This document shows positions 8,113 through 16,546 of a stretch of DNA of 64,000 nucleotides, in pieces. The notes under the pieces are model-generated. The model was not told the DNA's origin and did no database searches. It saw nothing but the letters and a program-made list of their open reading frames with translations. The stretch is from Opimibacter sp041746735. GTDB taxonomy: Bacteria > Bacteroidota > Bacteroidia > Chitinophagales > Saprospiraceae. Position numbers and translations under genes: made by a program. Where the stretch lies: assembly GCA_041746735.1 (NCBI GenBank), contig JBGTGP010000008.1, forward strand, positions 62,001 through 126,000, written 5' to 3'. The stretch's first letter is position 1. Each line of letters begins with the position of its first letter.

Positions 8113-8613
8113 TTATTTACCCGCAAGGCGCTTAATCACGTTTTCGAGTTCAAATTCGTCACCCGGAGTATAGCCTTCATGCTGGTACACGATATTGCCT
8201 TGTTCATCGATCACAAACGTTTGTGGGATGGCCTGGAAATTGAGCGCTTGCTGGAGTTCCTGCTTGGAGTCCACCAGAATGTCATATTCCCAGCCTTTCT
8301 CGGCGATCAGGGGTTTTACTTGTGTGAGAGCCCGGGCATTGTCGATCGTGATCGCAATCAATTGCGCATTGTAGTCTTTCTTCCAGGACGGGTACAAGTC
8401 AGCTATGGCATCCAGTTCCCGCTTACAAGGAGCACACCACGTCGCCCAAAAGCTCAGGACAGTGATTTTGCTCTTTTTCGCATGGTCCTGAATATTGACC
8501 GGCTTGCCCTGCAGGTCCGTGATCGTGATGTTGGGAAGTTTTTTTGACGTGTTATCTGACGCAAATCCAAAGGAAAGCAGCGCTACCAGTATGATACAGA
8601 GTGTATTCTTCAC
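8113..8613 (-). CDS. TlpA-like periplasmic thioredoxin
   Basis: This 166-residue protein has an N-terminal signal sequence (residues 1-18) and a thioredoxin fold of the TlpA/ResA type. The active site is WCAPC (Cys60 and Cys63) after VLSFWAT, and the cis-Pro loop is seen in AIPQTFVID. Such proteins reduce or exchange disulfides on the periplasmic side, for example in cytochrome maturation or on outer-membrane proteins. It is transcribed divergently (140 bases between starts) from the DUF6029/Omp28 genes, the second of which also has a CxxC motif, so a shared thiol-redox role is possible but inferred. Confidence 0.87.
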   Translation of the reverse strand: MKNTLCIILVALLSFGFASDNTSKKLPNITITDLQGKPVNIQDHAKKSKITVLSFWATWCAPCKRELDAIADLYPSWKKDYNAQLIAITIDNARALTQVKPLIAEKGWEYDILVDSKQELQQALNFQAIPQTFVIDEQGNIVYQHEGYTPGDEFELENVIKRLAGK

Positions 8614-8753
8614 TAAAACATATAGTTTAAAAAGTTAATATAGTTACGTTCCGGAAATTTACCGGTACATACCAATAGCCAAATATCTATTTTTGGGGCC
8701 AATGATTCAGTTTATTTCTACCTTTTAACGAATCATTAATCAATTTCGCTTGC

Positions 8754-10409
8754 ATGTTGCAAATTCGAACCCACCTATGGCTGCTTTGTTCAGTCCTTAC
8801 CCTGACACTTACCGCACAGGACAATATCAGTGTTTCCGGGAGTCTGGAATCCAATGTCAATTTTTATATCCGGGACCCCCGGATCGGGGCTGCCAATATT
8901 CCCCAGTATGACCGGCAGTTGGTCGGAACGGATACCTGGCTGTCCCTCCGCGCCCAGGTCGGCGGTTTTGACTTTGGGGTACGTTATGATCTTTTTGCCA
9001 ATTCTGCCCTGCTCAATCCAACCGATTCCTACACCAATCAGGGCCTCGGACGATGGTATGCCGGCCGCAAAGTAGGCAAACTCCATATCCTCGGCGGATA
9101 CATCTATGATCAATTTGGAAGTGGCATAATCTACCGATCGTATGAAGAACGCCCCCTTTTAATCGACAATGCCCTGGTAGGTCTCAGGCTGACCTATGAA
9201 CTGGCCCCGGATCTGACCGTGAAAGGCATCGCCGGACGGCAAAAAAACCTGTTTGACCTCTATCCCTCCGTACTTAAAGGTGCTAATATCGAATGGTTTA
9301 AATCCTTTGGGGAAGAATCTAAAATCAGTATAGCCCCCGGTGCCGGCGTCATGCACAAGACCCTCTCGGACGGCCAGATGGAGGCGCTGGCTGGCACCCT
9401 CGCGCAGTACACCCCTTCCGATTTTATACCGGAAGTACCCTATAACACCACTGCGGTATCTGTCTACAATACCCTATCAGCCGGACGATTTTCCCTGTAT
9501 CTGGAGGGGGCATATAAAACGGAAGAGGTCATCAATGATATCTATGCCATTCGTACCCTCTGGACCGGACTTGAACAACAAGGCAAATTTGTACTGGACG
9601 AAGGGTATGTTTTTTATACGTCACTATCATATGCCGGCGGTGGTCTGGGTGTTGCGGGTCAGTATAAGCGCACTCACAACTTCAACTTCCGCACCGATCC
9701 ATTCGTTACGCTCAACCGCGGGTTTGTCAATTTTCTTCCTCCCGGCGCCAGAGTCAATACCTACCGGCTCACAGCCCGGTATAGTCCTGCCACACAGGAT
9801 CTCGATGAAGAAGTTATGCAACTTGATGTCCGCTATGCGATTAACAAAAACCTGAGTTTTCTTGTCAATCTGACCAATATCACCCGGCCTGGAGCAGCTA
9901 CTAATGAAGACATCTACAGTGAGATCTTTACGCAGGTGAGTGTCAAAAAGCCCCGGAAATGGACCCTGATTGGCGGCGTTCAATTGCAGCAGTATGACCA
10001 GGAACTTTATGAGGGCAAACCTGGTGTTCCCAAGGTCAAGACCATCACACCCTATGTGGATTATCTCCTCCGCCTGACGCATAAAAAATCAATTCGAACT
10101 GAGTTTCAGTTTATGTCCACCAAGCAGGATTTTGGTAGCTGGTTATACGGTCTTGCCGAATTTTCGATTTCACCCCACTGGGTGTTTGAACTTTCGGATA
10201 TGTACAATATTTCACCTAAGGCCAAACCGGATGGTAGTCCCGGCAACAAACTGCACTATCCGACCTCAGGTGTCGTTTATTCGACAGGCTCTACTCGATA
10301 TGCTTTTCGATTTGTCAAGCAGGTGGAAGGGATCGTTTGTTCGGGGGGCATTTGTCGGCTTGAACCAGCCTTCAGCGGCTTCAGATTTAATGTAAGTTCC
10401 AATTTTTAA
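8754..10409 (+). CDS. DUF6029 family outer-membrane protein
   Basis: This 551-residue protein has a signal peptide ending near TLTAQ (residue 22), then alternating beta-strand segments rich in aromatic residues, and a C-terminal strand ending in F (FRFNVSSNF), all typical of an outer-membrane beta-barrel. The phrase NPTDSYTNQGLGRWYAGRKVG followed by LHILGGYIYDQFGSGIIYRSYEER is the recognisable core of the Bacteroidota family DUF6029, whose function is unknown. The Omp28-type lipoprotein gene follows after 40 bases on the same strand, a pairing that suggests an operon and a joint envelope role. Confidence 0.8.
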   Translation: MLQIRTHLWLLCSVLTLTLTAQDNISVSGSLESNVNFYIRDPRIGAANIPQYDRQLVGTDTWLSLRAQVGGFDFGVRYDLFANSALLNPTDSYTNQGLGRWYAGRKVGKLHILGGYIYDQFGSGIIYRSYEERPLLIDNALVGLRLTYELAPDLTVKGIAGRQKNLFDLYPSVLKGANIEWFKSFGEESKISIAPGAGVMHKTLSDGQMEALAGTLAQYTPSDFIPEVPYNTTAVSVYNTLSAGRFSLYLEGAYKTEEVINDIYAIRTLWTGLEQQGKFVLDEGYVFYTSLSYAGGGLGVAGQYKRTHNFNFRTDPFVTLNRGFVNFLPPGARVNTYRLTARYSPATQDLDEEVMQLDVRYAINKNLSFLVNLTNITRPGAATNEDIYSEIFTQVSVKKPRKWTLIGGVQLQQYDQELYEGKPGVPKVKTITPYVDYLLRLTHKKSIRTEFQFMSTKQDFGSWLYGLAEFSISPHWVFELSDMYNISPKAKPDGSPGNKLHYPTSGVVYSTGSTRYAFRFVKQVEGIVCSGGICRLEPAFSGFRFNVSSNF

Positions 10410-10449
10410 ATAGACCATTCAGGTCCTTGCGACCACATCATAGATGATC

Positions 10450-11283
10450 ATGAAAAAAATAAAACATACGGGTTGGTGGAGCCTCATGGCTGGGTTTTTA
10501 CTCCTGATCGGAAGTTGCGATGAACAACGTCGTGTGATCGTCCCTTTTGTACCCGCCGGTGATCGTGTGGTATTGCTGGAAGAATTTACCGGTAAGGGTT
10601 GTACGAATTGTCCCAAGGGCAGCCGGGAAATCGATAATCTCCTTTCTCAGTTTCCGAACAATCTCATTGCGGTGTCTATTCATGCCGGGTTTTTTGCCAA
10701 TCCCCAGTTTTTCCCTTTGGGACAATATGATCTACGGACGGAGGAAGGTGAATTTATTTTTGGTTATCTGGGCCCCAATCTGGGTTATCCGTCGGGGGTC
10801 GTCAATCGCATCCCGGTGGCTGGCGACATGCAGATCGGTCTTAATCAATGGGCTTCGGCTATCACGTCCCAGATTCAGCAACAACCGGCTGTGGATCTCA
10901 GTCTGGTGAAGGCCTACTATGTGGATACACGCGAACTCACCATCACCGTTGGCGGCATCGGTAAGCAGTCTGTGCAGGGCGAAATCAGACTTTCCGTCAT
11001 GCTGACAGAGAGTGGCATCGTCGATGCGCAGGATGATATAGAGGCTGGTGGTATCGTGCAGGACTATGTGCATAAGCATGTGCTCCGGGACATGCTCACA
11101 CCCGCCGCTGGTGCTCCGTTATTTACCGGGATCACGACAGGTCAGATCTTTTCGCAAACCTACACCACTATACTTCCCGCAGGATGGGTTGCAGAGGATA
11201 TGGAGATCGTGGCTTTTGTATCCGTAGTTCAGGGGTCATCCTTTCCTGTATTGCAGGCCGTATCCGCCCATCTGGCAGACTGA
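10450..11283 (+). CDS. Omp28-related lipoprotein with CxxC motif
   Basis: The product (277 residues from ATG 10450; ATG 10444 is an alternative two codons earlier) has a lipoprotein signal with Cys23 in LIGSC. It continues with VVLLEEFTGKGCTNCPKGSREID, the Omp28 signature, a thioredoxin-like fold with Cys51 and Cys54. The rest looks like Ig-like beta-strands. Omp28 proteins were first seen as outer-membrane antigens in Porphyromonas and have no settled biochemical function; the CxxC site suggests disulfide exchange. It follows the DUF6029 gene and is near the divergent TlpA gene. Confidence 0.82.
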   Translation: MKKIKHTGWWSLMAGFLLLIGSCDEQRRVIVPFVPAGDRVVLLEEFTGKGCTNCPKGSREIDNLLSQFPNNLIAVSIHAGFFANPQFFPLGQYDLRTEEGEFIFGYLGPNLGYPSGVVNRIPVAGDMQIGLNQWASAITSQIQQQPAVDLSLVKAYYVDTRELTITVGGIGKQSVQGEIRLSVMLTESGIVDAQDDIEAGGIVQDYVHKHVLRDMLTPAAGAPLFTGITTGQIFSQTYTTILPAGWVAEDMEIVAFVSVVQGSSFPVLQAVSAHLAD

Positions 11284-11309
11284 GGTTTTATAAGGCTTGT
11301 ATGAACGTA

Positions 11310-11317
11310 TATCTTTG
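11310..11317 (+). promoter_or_regulatory. Bacteroidota -7 box for pheT
   Basis: TATCTTTG within GTATATCTTTGCC matches TAnnTTTG and is 58 bases before the pheT start, in the 91-base gap after the Omp28 gene. Confidence 0.6.
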
Positions 11318-11374
11318 CCATTTCGTCGGCGATGCGTCGTCACTATACCATTCGTATTCTAAACTAAAAGTTGT

Positions 11375-13819
11375 ATGACCCTTTCCCTGTCTTGGCTTCT
11401 GGAATATCTGAAAGTCAATATGACGCCAGAGCAGATCAGTGACGCCCTGACTTCTCTTGGACTTGAAGTCGAGAAGATGGAAACCCGTGAGTCCATTAAA
11501 GGAGGGCTCACAGGAGTCGTGGCTGGAAAAGTGTTGACCTGTGTCAAACATCCCGATGCCGACCGCCTATCTATCACCACCGTAGATGTAGGGGGTGAAC
11601 GACCCTCCTCGATTGTATGTGGAGCTCATAATATCGCCAGTGGCCAAATGGTTTGGGTCGCGTTGCCGGATACCGTTTTGTATGATGCAGCAGGACAGCC
11701 GTGGACGATCAAGGTCTCGAAAATCAGAGGACAACTGAGTGAAGGTATGATCTGTGCTGAAGATGAGTTGGGTCTGGGCCCCGACCATGATGGCATCATT
11801 GTTTTGCCGGAAGATGTGCCTATCGGGACACGGGCAAGTAATTATTATCAGATCACTACCGACACCCTTTTTGAGATTGGGCTGACACCCAACCGGTCCG
11901 ACGCGACTTCAGTCATCGGTGTGGCAGATGATCTCGCTGCTTTCCTGAGTGTACAGCAGGACATGTACCATCATGTCATCTGGCCTTCGATACCTGAAAT
12001 TCCTTTACCCACGACCTCCAAACCTTTTTCGATCACGGTTAAAAATAATATAGCCTGCCCCCGATACTCGGGCGTACTGATCGGCGGATTGAAGATCGGT
12101 CCGTCTCCGGAGTGGATCCGGAATCGGTTGCAGGCTATCGGTGTCAAGAGTATCAATAACGTGGTGGATATCACGAATTTTGTTTTGCACGAAATGGGTC
12201 AGCCCTTGCACGCATTTGATGCCGGTAAAATTTCGGGGGATGAGATCATCGTCGAAACGAAACCAGCCGGCACGCCTTTCCTGGCGTTGGATCAGCAGTC
12301 CTATGTCCTTCATGAACAAGATCTGATGATCTGTGATGGTACAGGGCAGCCCATGTGTATCGGCGGTGTCTATGGCGGATTGAATTCCGGTGTGACTGAA
12401 ATGACGGATACGATTTTTCTGGAATCTGCGCACTTCAATGCATCCTGGATTCGCCGTTCCAGTATGCGCCACAACCTGCGCACCGATGCGGCCAGACGTT
12501 TTGAAAAGGGCACTGACCCCAATCTGACACTCGCAGCCTTGGCCCGGGCTGTTGATCTGTTGACAACCTATGCCGGTGGCACAGTGATCTCTCAGGTGTT
12601 TGATCACTACCCCGTGCCGGTTCAACGGCCACAAATCTTGCTACGCAGACAAGTTCTGGCGGAGAAAACCGGAGTCGATTTTACCCGCGATCAGGTCGAA
12701 AGGATATTGGAAGCGCTCAACATGACCTACTCGTCTACCGGGGAAGATGGATGGACGGTATCCGTGCCGACCAACAAAGCGGATGTCCTGCGGGAGATCG
12801 ATGTGATCGAGGAAATAATCCGGGTGTATGGAATAGATCGTATCCCGGTACCGGCACGAATGCAGGCCGCGATTGCAGTGGAGTCACGATGGAGTGCCCA
12901 CCGGATGCGAAGGATGCTGGGGCAGTATCTGGTGTCCAATGGGTACTGTGAGATGATGAATATGTCCATGACACAGCCGATGTTTTACCAAGATTTTGAA
13001 TGGATGGACCCGGCCCAGTACGTGACGATTCACAATACCTCCAATGAATCACTGAATCTCCTTCGTCCGGAGATGATCGTTCCAGTGTTGGAGACGATAC
13101 GACGTAATATCAACCGGCGACAGGAAAGTCTGAGGCTGTTTGAGTTTGGGAAGTCCTACAGGCAAATAAAAGAGATGCCGGAGGAGACCGAACATCTGGT
13201 ATTGGCGATGACGGGACATGCACGGGATGCCGGATGGCAGACAGGTGAAGCGATCAATTCTGATTTCTTTTCTATTAAAGCGGTAGTGCATGCCGTGCTC
13301 GGACGACTGGGGATCAGCAACTATAAGGAAGTTGTACTGATGGACGTTTCCGAATGGGCGTATGGTCTGGAGTATACGGTGGGTCCACTGACGTTGGTGC
13401 GCTTTGGAAAGGTAGCTACTCAAGTGTGTCATCGAATGGATATCCGACAAGACGTGTTTGTTGCTGATTTTATGCTCGATACACTGATAGGAATAGCCAG
13501 CCGTTCCGTGACGATTTATGAAGAACTCAATCGTTATCCTGCTGTCGAGCGGGATCTTGCTATTGTAGTGGCGGATACAACCGCGTTTAAAACCGTACGC
13601 CATATCGTTGAGGAAGCAGGGGCACCCTGGCTTATGCGAATGGACGTTTTTGATCTGTATAAAAATCCGGACCACCTGGGTGCAGGGAAGATGAGTATCG
13701 CACTGCGTTTTACCATTGAAAATAAAGAAGCAACCTTATCCGATAAAGAAATTGATCAGTGGTTTAGCCGGATGCAAAGAGCGCTTATCAGTGGGGTAGG
13801 GGCGGAGATCAGACGGTAG
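11375..13819 (+). CDS. pheT: Phenylalanine--tRNA ligase beta subunit
   Basis: PheT pairs with PheS in an alpha2-beta2 enzyme charging tRNA-Phe. The 814-residue protein has the standard order: N-terminal LSLSWLLEYLKV, an EMAP/OB tRNA-binding domain (about 40-150, with HPDADRLSITTVDVG), B3/B4 editing domain (about 215-395, containing INNVVDITNFVLHEMGQPLH and RFEKGTDP), B5 (about 405-475), the catalytic-like core, and a C-terminal ferredoxin-fold anticodon-binding domain (from about 720, YPAVERDLAIVV). pheS is not in the window, so the two subunits are unlinked here. It is the first gene of a same-strand run with the coiled-coil gene, zapA and rny. Confidence 0.97.
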   Translation: MTLSLSWLLEYLKVNMTPEQISDALTSLGLEVEKMETRESIKGGLTGVVAGKVLTCVKHPDADRLSITTVDVGGERPSSIVCGAHNIASGQMVWVALPDTVLYDAAGQPWTIKVSKIRGQLSEGMICAEDELGLGPDHDGIIVLPEDVPIGTRASNYYQITTDTLFEIGLTPNRSDATSVIGVADDLAAFLSVQQDMYHHVIWPSIPEIPLPTTSKPFSITVKNNIACPRYSGVLIGGLKIGPSPEWIRNRLQAIGVKSINNVVDITNFVLHEMGQPLHAFDAGKISGDEIIVETKPAGTPFLALDQQSYVLHEQDLMICDGTGQPMCIGGVYGGLNSGVTEMTDTIFLESAHFNASWIRRSSMRHNLRTDAARRFEKGTDPNLTLAALARAVDLLTTYAGGTVISQVFDHYPVPVQRPQILLRRQVLAEKTGVDFTRDQVERILEALNMTYSSTGEDGWTVSVPTNKADVLREIDVIEEIIRVYGIDRIPVPARMQAAIAVESRWSAHRMRRMLGQYLVSNGYCEMMNMSMTQPMFYQDFEWMDPAQYVTIHNTSNESLNLLRPEMIVPVLETIRRNINRRQESLRLFEFGKSYRQIKEMPEETEHLVLAMTGHARDAGWQTGEAINSDFFSIKAVVHAVLGRLGISNYKEVVLMDVSEWAYGLEYTVGPLTLVRFGKVATQVCHRMDIRQDVFVADFMLDTLIGIASRSVTIYEELNRYPAVERDLAIVVADTTAFKTVRHIVEEAGAPWLMRMDVFDLYKNPDHLGAGKMSIALRFTIENKEATLSDKEIDQWFSRMQRALISGVGAEIRR

Positions 13820-14081
13820 CCATTGTTCTTTTAGGTCAATGAGGTCTATGGATCAAAATCTAGTTGACATCCGGACTTGTGAAACGGGGAGGATGGGGCC
13901 AGGCCAGCTTTGAGTCATAAAGGTGGACTGAATGGTCAGGAGGAATCTTCAGGTCAGAAGGGTTTGAATTCGGGGTTTTTGGATCAAAATGTATATATTA
14001 TTAGCACAAAATCAATAAGTTATACATTTGATTTTAATAAAATCCTTGGATTCCCTACATTCGCATTATATTTATCGAATC

Positions 14082-14393
14082 ATGTATCATCCCGGTGAAT
14101 TAATAGAGGATATACAAAAGCGCCTGGACCGTTTGGTTTTGGCGTACCGAACCCTTTTAGAAACAAATAAAAAATTAGAAACTGAAAATAAAACTTTGAC
14201 CGAGAGCCTGAAAGAGGCTTTACAACAACAGGAAACGCTAAGTAAACGATTGGACACCATTCGCCAGGAGACATTGAAAGACACCAAAAGTATCGATCAG
14301 TGGAAAGTGGAGACTCGCAAAGAGGTCCGGGGGTTGATGAAAGAGGTGGAGAAATGTATTCCGCAGGTCGAATCTTTACTGGAACACAAATAA
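14082..14393 (+). CDS. ZapB-like coiled-coil protein
   Basis: This small protein (103 residues from ATG 14082) is almost wholly a predicted coiled coil: heptads rich in L, E, K and Q run from LIEDIQKRLDRLV to VEKCIPQVESLL. It ends three bases before zapA. A short coiled-coil gene directly before zapA and rny is a common Bacteroidota arrangement, and its size and shape recall ZapB, the coiled-coil partner that links ZapA to the division ring. The name is inferred from context and shape, not from sequence identity. A frame extending 18 codons upstream exists but reads like non-coding sequence. The 262-base space before it shows no gene or RNA that I recognise. Confidence 0.65.
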   Translation: MYHPGELIEDIQKRLDRLVLAYRTLLETNKKLETENKTLTESLKEALQQQETLSKRLDTIRQETLKDTKSIDQWKVETRKEVRGLMKEVEKCIPQVESLLEHK

Positions 14394-14396
14394 AGC

Positions 14397-14696
14397 ATGC
14401 ATCGCATAGAAGCCAATATCGCCGGTACCACCATCCCGCTAAAAGTCACGGCGGAAGAAGAGGTATTCGTGCTGAAAGCGATAGAGGAGATCAATACCCG
14501 GATCAAACAGTATCAACGGGAGTTCATTCAAAAGGATCTTCAACATTGTGTGCTGATGGCGCTGCTGACGTATGCGGTCGACTATCATAAGGTTCAGGAT
14601 AAGATCATTGATGATCCGGCCTGGAATGCCTTAGTCGACATCCAAAACCAGTTACAGGTTGTGGAAGCGCAAACCACGGCGGAGTCCGTCAACTGA
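14397..14696 (+). CDS. zapA: Cell division protein ZapA
   Basis: ZapA binds FtsZ and bundles protofilaments at the division site. The 99-residue protein starts IEANIAGTTIPLKVTAEEE, matching the N-terminal beta-hairpin of the family, followed by VLKAIEEINTRIKQYQ and a long helix (QHCVLMALLTYAVDYHKVQDK) that would form the dimeric coiled coil. Gene order coiled-coil/zapA/rny with gaps of 3 and 68 bases supports a joint transcript. Confidence 0.88.
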   Translation: MHRIEANIAGTTIPLKVTAEEEVFVLKAIEEINTRIKQYQREFIQKDLQHCVLMALLTYAVDYHKVQDKIIDDPAWNALVDIQNQLQVVEAQTTAESVN

Positions 14697-14764
14697 GTTT
14701 TCCTGTTCTCCTTTTTCAGGTGATGGTCGCAAACCATATTGTTGACCTATAACCTAACATTGAA

Positions 14765-16426
14765 ATGAACGCAACTATATTGGCCGCCGTATTAGGCGTG
14801 GCAGGACTTCTGATCGGGTATCTTTTAGCCACATTTATGCTTCGCGGTGGTAAGAAGAGGATCCTCGAAGAAAGCAATCAGAAGGCCGACCTGGCCATTC
14901 AGGAAGCCCGACTTACCGCCAAACGTATCTCGGATGAGGCTGAAACGAAAGCCGAGAAAATCCTGGCACAGGCCGAAGCCAAGCACGAGAATATCAAGAA
15001 CCGGAAAATCCAGGAAGCCAAGGAAAAGTACGGTAAGTTGAAAGCCCAGTTTGAAACCGAAAAAGCGCAGCATAAGCTGGACCTGAAGGACCGCGAAGTT
15101 GATGTGGTCAATAAAGAAAACGAACTCAAAGCGAAACAAGAAGGGATTAACGCAAAAGCGGAGGCACTGGAAATACGCGAGTCCGAGATCAGGTCGATCA
15201 AAGAGAATCTTGAAAAGCAGTTGAAGGTCGTTTCAAAGCGAAAGGAAGAGCTGGATCACTCTACTGAGAAAATTATCCGGGAGTTGGAGACGATTGCCCG
15301 TCTGACTGAATCCCAGGCTAAAGAACAGCTCATAGAGGCCATTCGGGTCAAGGCTGAAGGGGAAGCTATGGCGGTTGAAAAAGAAGCTGTCGCCAATGCC
15401 AAAGCCAATGCAGCCCGCGAAGCCAAGAAAATTGTGATCCAGACCATTCAACGTATGTGTGCTGAGTACACCATCGAAAATACGGTCTCTGTTTTCAATC
15501 TGGACTCTGACGATATCAAGGGTCAGATCATCGGCCGGGAAGGCCGTAACATCCGTGCCCTTGAAGCGGCTACCGGTGCTGAGATAGTCGTGGATGATAC
15601 GCCTGAAGCGATTGTCATCTCCAGTTTTGACCCCATCCGGCGCGAGATCTGCCGGATCGCCCTCAAACGACTGGTGGCCGATGGAAGAATACATCCGGCG
15701 CGCATCGAAGAAGTGGTGGCCAAAGTTAAGAAACAGATGGATGAGCAGATTGTCGAGATCGGTGAGCGGACCGTTATCGACCTGGATATCCATGGTCTCA
15801 ATCCGTATCTCATCAAGATGGTGGGCCGGATGCGCTTTCGATCCTCCTATGGACAGAATCTGCTCAAGCACAGTATGGAGACCGCCAATCTGTGTGCTGT
15901 CATGGCCGCCGAATTGGGTCTCAATCCCAAGCAGGTCAAACTGGCCAAACGCGCAGGTTTGCTGCATGACATAGGTAAGGTCACCGAAGAAGAATCAGAA
16001 ATGTCACATGCGATCCTGGGGATGCAGATCTGCGAAAAGCATGGGGAGCAACCCTTCGTCTGCAATGCTGTCGGCGCCCATCATGATGAGATCGAGATGA
16101 CCAATATTATTTCGCCGATCGTACAGGCGTGTGACGCGATCAGTGGTGCTCGTCCGGGAGCCCGTCGAGAGATCCTGGAGAGCTATCTCAAGCGGATAGG
16201 GGATCTCGAAGATCTGGCTATGGGCTTTGATGGCGTGCAGAAAGCGTATGCCCTACAGGCCGGCAGGGAACTGCGGGTGATCGTTGAAAGCGATAAAGTT
16301 TCAGATGAGTTTGTGGATGATCTCTCCTTCATGATCTCCCAAAAGATCCAGAATGAGATGCAATATCCGGGCCAGGTGAAAGTGACGGTCATTCGGGAAA
16401 AACGGGCCATCGCTTACGCAAGATAG
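14765..16426 (+). CDS. rny: Ribonuclease Y
   Basis: RNase Y is a membrane-anchored endoribonuclease that starts mRNA decay. The 553-residue protein shows all parts: an N-terminal transmembrane helix (about 5-25, ending before RGGKKR), a long charged coiled coil (about 30-200), a KH RNA-binding domain (IKGQIIGREGRNIRALEAATG), and an HD metal-dependent phosphohydrolase domain with HSMETANL and LLHDIGKV, then the C-terminal conserved region. The length fits the family (about 520). The -7-type promoter of atpB lies downstream, so rny and the ATP synthase genes are probably separate units. Confidence 0.97.
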   Translation: MNATILAAVLGVAGLLIGYLLATFMLRGGKKRILEESNQKADLAIQEARLTAKRISDEAETKAEKILAQAEAKHENIKNRKIQEAKEKYGKLKAQFETEKAQHKLDLKDREVDVVNKENELKAKQEGINAKAEALEIRESEIRSIKENLEKQLKVVSKRKEELDHSTEKIIRELETIARLTESQAKEQLIEAIRVKAEGEAMAVEKEAVANAKANAAREAKKIVIQTIQRMCAEYTIENTVSVFNLDSDDIKGQIIGREGRNIRALEAATGAEIVVDDTPEAIVISSFDPIRREICRIALKRLVADGRIHPARIEEVVAKVKKQMDEQIVEIGERTVIDLDIHGLNPYLIKMVGRMRFRSSYGQNLLKHSMETANLCAVMAAELGLNPKQVKLAKRAGLLHDIGKVTEEESEMSHAILGMQICEKHGEQPFVCNAVGAHHDEIEMTNIISPIVQACDAISGARPGARREILESYLKRIGDLEDLAMGFDGVQKAYALQAGRELRVIVESDKVSDEFVDDLSFMISQKIQNEMQYPGQVKVTVIREKRAIAYAR

Positions 16427-16510
16427 ACTTGGGTGAGGTCCGATAACAGATGTTTGTTGTACAGGTAAAAAACTTTTGAGGGGTATATAGGCTACACAGT
16501 CACTTCTTCT

Positions 16511-16518
16511 TACCTTTG
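16511..16518 (+). promoter_or_regulatory. Bacteroidota -7 box for the atpBEFHAG operon
   Basis: TACCTTTG (followed by CGCC) matches TAnnTTTG and lies 29 bases before the atpB start. Confidence 0.6.
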
Positions 16519-16546
16519 CGCCTGATTTGAAGAATACCTCCTGCAA

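Noticed and set aside
13910..14098. 62-codon frame between pheT and the coiled-coil gene
   Set aside because: No family pattern and it overlaps the coiled-coil start; likely chance. No RNA gene recognised here either.
14697..14764. Possible 6S RNA next to zapA, as in gamma-proteobacteria
   Set aside because: The gap is only 68 bases, too short for 6S RNA, and shows no fold of that kind.
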